NCBI GenBank assembly: GCA_907165135.1
Contig: OU015568.1
Coordinates: 10,982,501 to 11,046,500 of the forward strand
From: Oikopleura dioica
Lineage: Eukaryota; Chordata; Appendicularia; Copelata; Oikopleuridae
Length of the DNA: 64,000 bases
Reading direction: 5' to 3'
Position 1 is the stretch's first letter, and the number at the start of each line of letters is the position of its first letter. The notes under the pieces were generated by a model. It did not search any database. It was not told the DNA's origin and saw nothing but the letters and a program-made list of their open reading frames with translations. Below, in pieces: positions 33,871 to 44,207 of the stretch. Made by a program: the position numbers and the translations under genes.

Positions 33871-34788
33871 ATCAAACTCGACTGATCCTGCCACAATCAA
33901 CACTCATGAACCCAGCTCTTCTCCATCATCCGAAACTCCTTCAGGCGACCGCTTTCGGTCGAAGTTATTTTCATTACACTTTCCGTTCTTTCTTTTCAGT
34001 GCTCAACATGTATGCAGAGAACTAGCTCAGCAATTTTCTTGATTTTATATTCTTAGCCTATCCGAAATTTTCTGTCAGTTCCACTTCAATTCTTTTATTC
34101 ATTGGAAAGTTAATAAAAAAGAAATTCAAGTTCAAGCCATCTTCATTAAAATGCAATTGCATCGATCTTCAAAAAGGAAAGTGACGGAATTTTCCATCTG
34201 ATCCGATTCCGCCGGATCATCAGCAGTAAACTCTGTAATAGCGATTATGGCGTAGAGCAAATTTGCATAGTCAAGCGAATATTCGCCGCTTTCCCTTTTC
34301 ATTCTTGAGTCATTTGTGAGGTTGCTTACCCCTTTCAACCATCGTCATAATAAAAATGTCAAGGAGTCCTTAGTATGGGGTACTGAACGCTCTGAGTCCA
34401 GTGAGGGGCAAATATCTTGCCACAAAAGCAACAAAAGAAAAACGATATTTGAAGGTTATTCATGAACAAAGCATACCGCTGTCTTGCAGACTTGGTGCCC
34501 TTGACTTCTGCTATTCTGCGAATCGTTGGATAGACTCCAAAATGGTTTTGTGACCGAGCATTTTTCGCGAGTTTTTCACGTTTCGAACACTAAATTTAGT
34601 AAATCTTCTTGTTTGCGAGAAAACACTAATGGAAAGAGAAATGACGCTAGAAATATTTCACTAAGGGCACTATTTGCGATTGTCGACTTATCCCCTCGTC
34701 GAAAGGGAAAAGTTTTCCCTTGCGCGCTCAGTTTTTGGTGGTCATTTATCAAAGAACAGAAAAACCGACGAGAGAACATCTATAAAAA
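33871..34788. other. Intergenic stretch
   Basis: Cathepsin L 3' UTR with AATAAA near 34112, then about 650 bp without a supported gene. A minus-strand ORF at 34132-34338 and a plus-strand one at 34526-34792 have no splice or family support. Confidence 0.3.
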
Positions 34789-35044
34789 ATGAGACTTCCG
34801 ACTGACCTGACAGTAGTAGATTCTATCAAAGCTGTGATAGAAGACAATTTGAAGGAAGATAAAGATGAATTCATCGAACGAACTGCTGTTACATTGAAAA
34901 AAGACTTTTTTCACGAGCTTTACAAAGAACTTTCGTATGATGTCCACGACTCTTCCGGTAAGAATTCTTCTTCACTACGTTTAGATAAAGTCTTCAGTAG
35001 TCTTTAGCAACAAAATTTACAGAAAGACACTATTTTTAAAGCAA
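34789..35044 (+). CDS. Unassigned gene, 5' exons (upstream of transposon)
   Basis: ATG at 34789 gives a helical, charged protein (MRLPTDLTVVDSIKAVIEDN, ERTAVTLKKDFFHELYKELS) to a donor after HDSS near 34959. A 40 bp GT-AG intron, phase 1, leads to an exon reading VVFSNKIYRKTLFLKQ that ends at a GTAAAC donor at 35045. That donor is the first six bases of the left target duplication of the hAT-like element. The rest of the gene is probably the exons at 40131-42340. No family is recognised. Confidence 0.5.
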
Positions 35045-35845
35045 GTAAACAGGAGGGGGTGTCTTTACTGTCTTTGTAACTGTGTATTCTTGAAATTGTA
35101 TCACTGTCTTTGTATCAGTGTAATTTCGACCCTTTTGTATCACTGTCTTATGGTATCATTGTAGTTGTATCTCTGTAGCCGATTTTTTTGGCTACAATTT
35201 TACAAAAGACAGTGATACAATCGCGAAAAATTTTGAATGGGGATTTTTTTTTCAAAATTTTTTTTTTGGTCATTTTTTTTTTATTTTTTCATTTTTTAAT
35301 AAAAAAAATACAAAAATACAATTTATTTTCTTATACAAATATTATATAATGCGCGCGGCAATCCCTATTTTACAATTTGAATGAACTTAATTTAAAAAAA
35401 AATATATTAAATTTCCTATTATTTTCTTATACAAAAATTATATAATGCGCGCGGCGCGCGCAATCCCTCTAATCTATTCCCCAAATCCTGTATAAAATGG
35501 AGGGACTATATTTTGGTAGCTAGGGGCGGGGCGGGGGAAGATTCCACAAGGGCTAATTAAAAACGCCCTATATAGCGATTTTACGCTTTTTTCTCGTACG
35601 GATGAATTATTCACTGTAATCTAAAAAATGGATGAAGCTTCGAACGTGAGTTTCCATCCAGTTTTTTTTGTGTTTTAACTCGCCCCAGTTTTGACGACTC
35701 TGGCGAGGCCTATCCCATTTTCTGGCATAAGCGGTGCCAATCCACATTTTTACAATTCAAATGAATTATGTTTCAAAAATACTTTTAATCATCTATTATT
35801 TTCTTATACAATAGTTATTTAATGCGCGCGGCGCGCGCAATCCCT

Positions 35846-36592
35846 AGAATTCATGTTGAAGCAAGGAAGCAAGCTTGTTTGCCAGATCAAACTGCTTTTC
35901 CCACGGTTGATTGAGATAACTTTCATCCACGAGCTGGATGAACGCTTCTGGTGCGCGATAAATGTAAATGTAGGAGAGCATAATCTTCGCAGCATGCTTC
36001 GACTCCCCATCGTTCGAGCCTAGTTCCGTCCACAGCGTTCTGATAATATCTCGGTGATGCGTTGACAGAATAAGTGATTCTGGAAGAGCGCGCAAATTTT
36101 AAAAAGTAAATGCCCAAATTGTTCAGCAACTTCTCCAAAAAGCTGGAACACGATTGTAGATGCTTCCGTATCGCCGCAGATATCTATCTTTTTCTTGAAG
36201 AAAATGTCCCAAATAAGCTCGTTTATTAGTGCTAACGTTGATGAGTGCCGATCCGAAATCGTGATTTCTGTTTTTAGCTGCTTTAGTGTTCGCAGGCAAA
36301 TGTTGAGCAGCACAACTGGCGGGAGACTTGACGAGGTGATTTTAATTTGATTGTTCATTACAGAAAACATTGTATGAATCTGTGATTCTGTTGTTTCTGC
36401 GCTGTCCAATGCTTTTTCGAAGATCTTCTGTATGAAAAGAAGAGGGATGAAAACTGAAAGCCTGTTTACCGCAACTAAGTACTTTAGCGCCGTTGCTATG
36501 CTTGTGGACTGGAGAAATGACCAAATCTCGACAAGGGAAAATGGCATGCTTACCAAGTCAGTGTCGAATAACTTCCATAGTCTATGGACCAT
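35846..36592 (-). pseudogene. Helical-repeat protein fragment inside the hAT-like element
   Basis: Two overlapping coding-like stretches on the minus strand, LVSMPFSLVEIWSFLQSTSI through IVFQLFGEVAEQFGHLLF (36560-36080) and RDIIRTLWTELGSNDGESKH through FDLANKLASLLQHEF (36070-35846). They are in different frames and look like a HEAT-type helical solenoid. The stop TAG abuts the subterminal palindrome at 35845, so the fragment ends at the border of the element's own sequence. Parent gene not identified. Confidence 0.45.
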
Positions 36593-36598
36593 ATGAAT

Positions 36599-37960
36599 TC
36601 ATCTCGATTCTTTACCTTTATGAACATCCGGTAAAACGGATTCCTCGACTCCAACATTCGTCATCGTTAGAGCAAGGCCTTTTTCTTTCTCCCGGTTTGC
36701 TGTAAGATAAAACGTTTCATTGCCCACTTTGACAGTAATTTCCGTCTGCTCGTTCTTATAGTCTTTCATCAAGGAAGCCAGGAAGTGGCTGGCAACGTAA
36801 TTATAAACTCGGTAAGCTTCACCGGCCAACTTCGGACTCAGAGCAACTTCGTTGAGGAGTGATTGGGGGATGGTCGCCTTTGTCTTCTTCTTTTCTAGGG
36901 TTTTTTGGGAGAAGAGCCAGTAAGTAACTCTTGAGCAGCGGCAGAATGAGGGCCGAAATTCTGCAGCATTGAAATTACAGGACGAAAGTCGAAGTTTGGA
37001 GAGTATGAGGTGGTTTCTCTTCGAGGGTAGGAAATGTAACCCTTTTGAGAGATCAAAACAGACATTATTTTATGATAAATAGAGGATGAGTCTTTGGAGG
37101 AGTCAGTTTTCTTTTAATCTTTCTGTCTCTTTCCTGTGCATAAATCCTCTCAGCACTGACCATCGTCTGAGCAGGCCCGATTCCCAACTTGGCCGAGCAA
37201 ACCCTCAACAGCTCGACTGTATTCAACGCAACTGGTCTTTGTTTCGCTTTCGCTTTCTTTTTTTCACTTTGGACAATCGCAGATTTGATATTCTTCACTT
37301 TGCTATGGAGCATATCCGCGATGCCTTGGTCAAAAATTCGCCCTCGTTGCCATTCCGCATATAAGTTTCCGAAATTTTCTGTCTGCACGGCTAAATTTAT
37401 TCTCCAGAATTTCTCCAGCTTGACTTCCGTGATTTGATTGTGTCGCTCGACGCAGAATCCAAGGGTTGAAGTTTGACAAGGCCCGTATGAAGAATTTCGT
37501 CTGAAATCGAGTGAATGCACAGCCGATACGAACGTCTAGTTCTTGTCGAGCATCGACAGAGAGGGACTCGAGTTTGTTGGAAGAGCCGAGATTGTTCATT
37601 GCTTTTTTGATGTCTTTGTCGGTACTGGCGGAGAAATGGGCTCTTTTGACGCTGTTTCCACGAATGTGAGGGATGCAGCACATCACTTCAAACAGATATT
37701 TTCTCCCTCTCTATCACAATCCAGCCACAAAACCAACTCATCGCAGCTGGAAGACTGCGTCTTCAGATGCTTTCTCATGTGCATTTTTGGATTTGCCTCG
37801 TCCTTATCTAAATTGTCAATGAGGCTCGCATCGTCTTCGTTGAGGTCCCACGCAATTTTCGGCGGGCATTGAAAATGTAAATCTTCGACTTTCCTAAGGT
37901 TAAAACATTCTTTGCAGTATCTTACAGCGCGTGGGTACTGATAAATCGTGTACGAGCTTT
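36599..37960 (-). pseudogene. TOP3B: Topoisomerase 3-beta fragment captured by the element
   Basis: Clear TOP3B segments in order on the minus strand: ANPKMHMRKHLK and DELVLWLDCDREGENIC (Toprim acidic motif), SLSVDARQELDVRIGCAFTR, YGPCQTSTLGFCVERHN, RPVALNTVELLRV, then KGYISYPRRETTSYSPNFD (the active-site Tyr region, normally YPRTET), KGDHPPITPQRS and KLAGEAYRVYNYVASHF. The normal N-terminus with the AEKPS motif is missing, about twelve residues before SYGPC are lost, and frames break near 37690, 37475, 36905 and 36870. Between IYAQ and GYISYPRR lies a 92 bp segment (37133-37042) that would have to be an intron with GA...AG ends. The copy keeps an intron and so was captured as DNA. Confidence 0.75.
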
Positions 37961-38333
37961 GGGTTTCTTCATTAAAATTGGAGAGATTAGAATGTTGAGT
38001 ACTAGAGCATTCTCGATTCTCACAATAGCGCGCTAAGTTTTAAATATGGCTAAAACAGCCATATTTTGGCTTCAGAGTGTGCGTAGAAGTTAACTAAATC
38101 ATAAAAACTTGTTAGGTCCTAACCTGTTAGGTTCCTAAGGAACACTTTTTGACCAATAAAAATCTAAATTTTCAGCAAAATTGGGTCTTTTTCGAAATTT
38201 TTCGTCAAAAAGTCCAATTTTCAAATGCGGGTGTTAGAGTCGAGATAGACCTCCAAAAAATTCGACATCTGGCTGAAGAGAATATCCCTCTTGACTCTCT
38301 AGATACCGCCTTCATAATTGACAACGAAGGTGC

Positions 38334-38492
38334 TTTGCAATGGGGAAACGCTCGGTTCGTGTACCAATTGGTATTCGAATACCAATTTTGGTATTCGAAT
38401 ACCAAATCTCCTCGAAAATTCAAAATTTGGTGCACCCAAAGAGTGCCTATGCGCTTTTGGTACACGAATCGAGCGTCCCCGTTGCAATGCAA
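38334..38492. repeat. Small palindromic MITE nested in the hAT-like element
   Basis: About 159 bp: TTTGCAATGGGGAAACGCTC plus GGTTCGTGTACC at the left pairs with GGTACACGAATCGAGCG and CCCCGTTGCAATGCAAA at the right. An inner palindrome GGTATTCGAATACC occurs twice at 38369-38404. It interrupts coding-like sequence (IPLDSLDTAFIIDN before it; RILLDDQKMKEQRVRELVYH after it). Confidence 0.6.
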
Positions 38493-40130
38493 AGTTTGCA
38501 TCTTATTGGAAATGTTGGAGATAGTCCAAATCACTGTCAGAATCTTGCTCGATGACCAAAAGATGAAAGAACAAAGGGTTAGAGAGCTTGTGTATCACTG
38601 TAATGAAGAAGATGCCCCTATTCATGCGAAAGAACTAGCTCATTTTAGATGAGCCAGGGGATCCGGAAGTCAAACATTCACTAAAGGAGACGCATGACAC
38701 GTCTGCGGCCAGACTACTGTAGTGAGCTTACTCTTGAGCGAGATGTTCTCAGTGCGTCCACGAATAAAGGAATGGATAGACAACGCAAATCCCGATAACC
38801 ACTTTCAAAAGTCATCCATGGATAGCAATAAAGGCGAAGCGTGAAACCCACCTAATTCAAGTTCGAAAAACTTTTGGAATCATACACTCGAGCATCGGTC
38901 CATTCCGCGTGAACGTCGATAAAAAGAAAACAAGCCAGACAGATGCTATACTCCGTGAAATTCGGGAAATTAGGCTTCTGCAAGAAGAAATTATCTTCTC
39001 GTTGATTCTCTTCCTCCTGTTTTGTAGAAAATCAAAACTTGTTCATTTTGGATAAAATTCATTTGAATTGTTAAAATAGGGACTGCGCGCGCCGCGCGCA
39101 TTAAATTGTAATAGTATAAGAAAATAAATTGTAATTTTTAGAAAATAAAGAAAAAATGTCTAAAATGAAGAAATTCAGAATAAATTTGGCCCTTTCAAGC
39201 CTATTCAAAATTTTTCGCTATTGTATTACTGTCATTATGGCAAATCAAATCCTCCAAAATGACCTATTCTGCCTGAAAATGGGAAAGGCCTCGTTAGAGT
39301 CGTCAAAATGGGGGCGGCTTATAAGAACAAAAAATTGGATGGAAACTCACGTTCAAAGTTCCATCCATTTTTGGAGGATACAATGAATAATTCATATGTA
39401 TGAGGAAAAAAGTCGAAAATCGCTATAAAGGGCATTATTAAAAAGCCCCTGTGGAATCTACCCCCGCCCCGCCCCTAGCTTCCAAAATATTGTCCCCCCT
39501 AATTAACAAATATTTGGCGGTTAGAAATTCATCCTTTTTTTAGGTTTCAGAGAAAAAATACACAAGTACAAGAAAAAAAACGCAAAATCGCTATATAGGG
39601 CGTTTTTAATTAGCCCTTGTGGAATCTTCCCCCGCCCCGCCCCTAGCTACCAAAATATAGTCCTTCCATTTTATATAGGATTAAGGGAATAGATAAGAGG
39701 GATTGCGCGCGCCGCGCGCATTATATAATTCTTGTATAAGAAAATATTAGATAATTTTATATATTTTTTTAATTTTGTTCAATAGAATTATTTAAAAAAA
39801 TAGGGATTGCGCGCGCCGCGCGCATTATATAATTTTTGTATAAGAAAATTAATTGTAATTTTGTATTTTTTTATTTAAAAAAAAATAAAAAAAATGACCA
39901 AAAAAAAAATAATATTGAAATTATTTTCCCATTTTAAATTTTTTGCCGTTGTATCACTGTCTTTGTACTTGTGTATTATGGTATCACTGTAGTTTGTAAA
40001 ATTGTACTATCGGCTACAGAGAAATTATGACAGTGATACCAAGCAATACAGAATTACAAAGACAGTGATACAATTTTAGGAATACATTGTTACCGTTACA
40101 ATAAAGAGACCCCGTCGTAAACAGCTCATT

Positions 40131-42340
40131 TAAAAAAATGTCTGTCAGAAGCGGTCGAAAGCAGATTTTCTTTCAATGACTACCAAGTAAATATGTAGTC
40201 ACGGACTTCATAACGGAAATTACTGCCCATAAATGATTCGCGAAGAAGATTCCTGAAGTTCAAGACTTGAACTGTTTACGTTGTGTAATCGTTCTTTTAC
40301 TAGAAAAATCGGAGAACGAAAAGAAAACCCAGCACGTGCTCATCGACTTCATTGAAACCTTCAAACCATTGATATTGGGGAAAGAAAGCTGGCTTTCAGA
40401 AGAACTTCTGGGTACCGAATTATGGTCTCATCTGACGACACCAGCTAAGGTAATCAAAAAGGGAAAAATTTAATGGATAATAATTAAATTTTATAGGGAA
40501 AGACAACGCGAGGAAGGATGCGCCAGTTTAAGACTTATAAAAAGGATACTATAGGAACTGGTTCGTGAAAGCTCACAAATTCGATTATTAAAATTTCACC
40601 TTGTTCTCATACTACCGGGTCATGATAATGAAACGCTATAAAAATTTATCCTTGAGAAAATTTTTGAGAAAAAAAAATCTATAACGAGATCAAAATTTAT
40701 TTTCATCCTTTGAAGGATAGCATCAATTTTATTATTTGCTTTACACACCTTCGGCAAGCTGATTTCTTAGGGTGTCCCTTGACTTGTTATCTGTTGAAAA
40801 GCTTTGACTCGCTAACCATTTGAAAGTCGAACTTATAAGCGTGATCAGAAACCTCCAACTTCATTTTGAAGAGCAGCCCCTTCGCATCCGCAAAATTCTT
40901 CTCAACTCAAAATGTCCAGATGATGATGTGACCCTCTCTTCCGCCGATTCACTTACGAAGTATTTCAACTTCTGGGAAAAGAAATTTCCTAGTTTCCTCG
41001 AAAATCTATACACTGTATTTTCGATGTTGAAGCTGTCGTCTCTCAAAACCTTTTACGGTAAAATGGATAACGATGAGGAATTGAACGACATCGATGCCAC
41101 TGTCAATAGCAAAAATTACAACGAAAAATTCCACAGTGATGATTCTGGAATCGAATCAAGGCAACGGGGCTGAAAACTTAAAAGATATTACAGGCGTTGA
41201 ACGTAAAAATTCATGACCAACTACCCTTTTCCTATGAGCTCAAGGTTATGAGCTCAAAAGTACATTTTTATTACAGGGAGGTAGGGTACATTTTTTATGG
41301 CACAACAGAAAGCTTTTTAGGAGCTTTTGAATGAGCCTAGTCTCGTCCCAGTAAGAAAAGAGGTAGGAGGAAATCATTTTTTCCCTCTTAGGAGTGAATA
41401 TGATATAGGAAAATTTCAGCCCTAGAAGTCAGTCTCTCGAAGACATTCATTCAATAGACTCGTTTCATTCATCATCCACAGACTCATTTCAACCTGCTCA
41501 ACTGGACTCACTAATCCATAAATTCGAGAAATCATTGAAAGCTCTTCATACCGAAGAGGAACACCCTAGCGATTTTCAAGAGCAGTTTGATATTTGGAAA
41601 GCAAAAATAAGGCAAAACTGCTTCAGTCCATCGAAAATGGAGGAGAGAAATCGACCAAGAAACATTATCCCTCAGGTGGCTATCCAAAGGTAAAAAACGT
41701 TGACTAGTTGTAGTTTTATTCGAATTTTTTGAAGATATGAGCAGACCAGGCAGGGTAATCGGCTCACTGACGAAGGGACTCTTTCTGAGAACAAAAGTCT
41801 TGCTGTGGGCCATGGCTGCTACTTGTCGTTTGAAAAGAACCGACTGATGATGCTAGCAGACTCGCATCCTCTCATTTATTTTGTCAGGCATGACAATCAA
41901 GTTATTGGCAACTCTTCGATAGATGTTGGCTTCAAGAACACTGTTGGTAAGTCTTCTTAAAATTTTTGATATCAACGAGGATAATCATATATTTTAGCCC
42001 TCTTCCCGGACGACAATCAACTTGAACTAATCTTCAAAAACGCCGCAAAACCAAATGAAGGACCCATCCAAATCTTTATCACGAAAAATCAGTAGCGAGC
42101 ATATGCCCCCCCTAAGTAAGCCCCAAAAGAAGTCAACTTATTTGTGATTTCTGGATATAATCATATACTTTAGCCTTCTTCCGGGACGACAATCAACTTG
42201 ACGATGTCTTCTCAATGAAACTAAATGAAGGGGCCATCGAAATCTTTATCACCAAAATCAGAAGAGAACATGTCTTGAACTTAGTAAACTCGCTGCCAAA
42301 CAATAACGTTTTTAATAAAGTGACGCTTTACATCTGTTAA
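40131..42340 (+). CDS. Unassigned gene, 3' exons with duplicated terminal exon
   Basis: Coding-like exons: near 40270-40450 (VIVLLLEKSENEKKTQHVLI to WSHLTTPAK, donor GTAATC), about 40820-41170 (MKVELISVIRNLQLHFEEQP to KFHSDDSGIESR), 41411-41691 (SLEDIHSIDSFHSSSTDSFQ to IIPQVAIQR), 41746-41946 (LAVGHGCYLSFEKNRLMMLA to SSIDVGFKNTV) and then two alternative last exons, 41998-42095 and 42174-42340. The first ends IQIFITKNQ, the second reads AFFRDDNQLDDVFSMKLNEG and continues to VTLYIC. The serine-rich middle suggests phosphoregulation. Frame between 40131 and 40270 is disturbed (in-frame TGA near 40235). No family is recognised. Probably the same gene as the exons at 34789. Confidence 0.5.
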
Positions 42341-42737
42341 CCTTTCGTAATTGGAACACAGGGAGGATCTTGCGTGGCTGTCGAAGGGGCACAATCGATC
42401 TTCTGATCATTTTTGATTGTCCTTGTTTCAATGAATGTTGCTTTTTCGGTCTGATGAGGATTTTCATAGAGACAAGTACACACTTTCTTCGCAAACAAGC
42501 AGGAAATTGAACCCCATTCTCAATTCAAATCATATCTGTTACTAGTAATAGTTCAGTAATTTTTGTTTGCGACAGTGCAGTAAAAACTTTTTGGTAGACA
42601 TCTGTGCCATTGTCAATTGGCCATTGATACAGTAGAAGACATGATAATTAGGAGTCTTCCCAAGGGTCGAAAAATCCTAATGATGAAAAAGTGCGTCGTC
42701 GAAATAGAATAGAGACAAAAAATAAAGAAAGAGTTCA
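42341..42737. other. Intergenic stretch
   Basis: 3' flank of the gene with duplicated terminal exon and 5' flank of the signal-anchor ORF. The AATAAA-like TTTAATAAAG lies within the last exon end. Nothing else supported. Confidence 0.3.
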
Positions 42738-43050
42738 ATGGTGAGATCTGTATATTGCTTCAGACTTTTGGTCCTTCCATTGGTGCTCTATTTATGCTAC
42801 TTGATCAAACTGTGGATGGTAAGTTAAAAACATAATGTTTTTATAATTTATAAAAATAGACTAATTTCCTCCACGAATTATATAATTTCAGAATTTTCAT
42901 TACCGAATTGTTGATTTACTCTATCTTCCTATACGAACTTTCAAGTCGGAAGCGATTTTATTCTCGCACATAAAATCTATTTCTCCCCATAAAGATTCCT
43001 TCTCTCTTTTTAGGACAGTTCAAACAAGTCAAAGCGCAATAACCGACTAA
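42738..43050 (+). CDS. Small signal-anchor protein or N-terminus of a Golgi enzyme
   Basis: Exon 1 (42738-42818) encodes MVRSVYCFRLLVLPLVLYLC then YLIKLWM, a strong signal anchor; a 73 bp GT-AG intron leads to NFHYRIVDLLYLPIRTFKSE and on to TAA at 43050. The 79-residue reading is intact. The next open stretch (about 43105-43382, GVLTLEGINVIHASYPTRNV, ending YANGSAQTPCK) has two N-glycosylation sequons and could be the rest of a type II glycan-modifying enzyme after another splice or frame correction; this is not shown. Confidence 0.4.
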
Positions 43051-44207
43051 AGGCAGAGGCATCAATGAGACGTGCTGCACTCACGAAATTAGGGATCCGG
43101 TCGAATTACGTAATTTCTACTTGCTTTACATAATTACTGGCCCAGTAAATTACGAAAAGGCGTATTGACCTTGGAAGGTATTAACGTAATACACGCTTCG
43201 TACCCGACACGGAATGTTTCCAGGGCTGTGGTCGCCTTTAAAAGTTCTTTTAGTAACTATGTTAGCAGTTACGTTTACCACAAAATCAGAGTAGCTTCTA
43301 CCAAGTCGATGCTTCCCGGAACTGTTGATACGACCATTGAAAATTTTTACGCTAATGGAAGCGCACAAACACCCTGTAAATAAAGCATCATTTTTTCGCA
43401 CTTGGCTGTCAGAGAAATAGTTAAAAATAAAATAATAGCGTAGTTTTCTGCAAGGCAAGCGTTGTATTCTGCTCCCTATCCAACGTGATCCCTCCGTGCC
43501 CTGCTCGTGTTGTTTTCAACCCTCCGACCGGCCCGGGTCATGAATATATTCGGACAAGCGCGTGCGCCAATGACGCGTGTATCGGAAAAATTTGGCGAGT
43601 CTCGGCGACGATGGTTGTAAATCGATTTATGTGAAAAAGATACTCCCTCGCGAAAATTTCGGATAAGTTGGAGGGGGAGTTTGAACTTTTTTTGAACTGT
43701 GTCAAAGAATTTTTAATTGGAAAGAGAAAATCACAAAGATCGGTTGGAAATTGAACAAAAGCAGTCTTTCGTTGATAAAAAATCTTCAAAGAAAAAAGCC
43801 TGTAAGAAGCCTGTCTGTCCATGGGAACCTTGTCTGGCTGATAATTATGAAACGCAGCGTTTGTATTTTCCCACTGCCTGCCTACTCAACAGCGATCATG
43901 CTCTCGGCTCATTGAGCCCGACTAGGTGAACTCTCCAGAAATATATAAGATTATATTTAATTGCTACATATAGACAGATACAGGGAAAGCACGAGTTGAG
44001 CGAGTTTTCTTGGCTTGGGGCGCAGAGAGAATGAAGTAACGTAAGAGAGACAAAGAGCGGAAGACGGCGACATTGAGGCGAACACCCATTTTAGACCAAA
44101 ACCAACTTGAGAGAAAAAGTCTTTTGAAAAAGCAGAGACCCCAACACAAAACCCCAAATTTTAAATAAGAGCGAGAGCCTGACAAAGCTAAAAAAGAGTC
44201 AAACACA
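43051..44207. other. Spacer with one possible exon
   Basis: 43105-43382 is open on the plus strand and followed by AATAAAAT near 43427 (see the preceding gene). 43390-44200 holds nothing supported; it is the promoter side of the SLC22 gene. Confidence 0.3.

Larger units (their letters stand above)
35053..40116. mobile_element. hAT-like element with long inverted arrays and captured gene pieces
   Basis: A 5064 bp element with a perfect 8 bp target duplication GTAAACAG (35045-35052 and 40117-40124), which fits the hAT pattern nTnnnnAn. Imperfect terminal repeats: GAGGGGGTGTCTTTACTG left, complement of CAATAAAGAGACCCCGTC right. Inside each end are about 0.8-1 kb of subterminal sequence in inverted orientation: many copies of GTATCACTGTC, the unit AATGCGCGCGGCGCGCGCAA three times per side (near 35350, 35450, 35825; 39090, 39705, 39810), and a block around GGGGCGGGGCGGGGG. 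The 3.2 kb between 35846 and about 39070 carries degraded host-gene sequence. No transposase is seen, so it is non-autonomous. Confidence 0.8.

Noticed and set aside
35053-40116. Reading the hAT-like element as a CRISPR-like or satellite array
   Set aside because: The repeated units are in mirror orientation at both ends and bounded by a target duplication, which defines a transposon.
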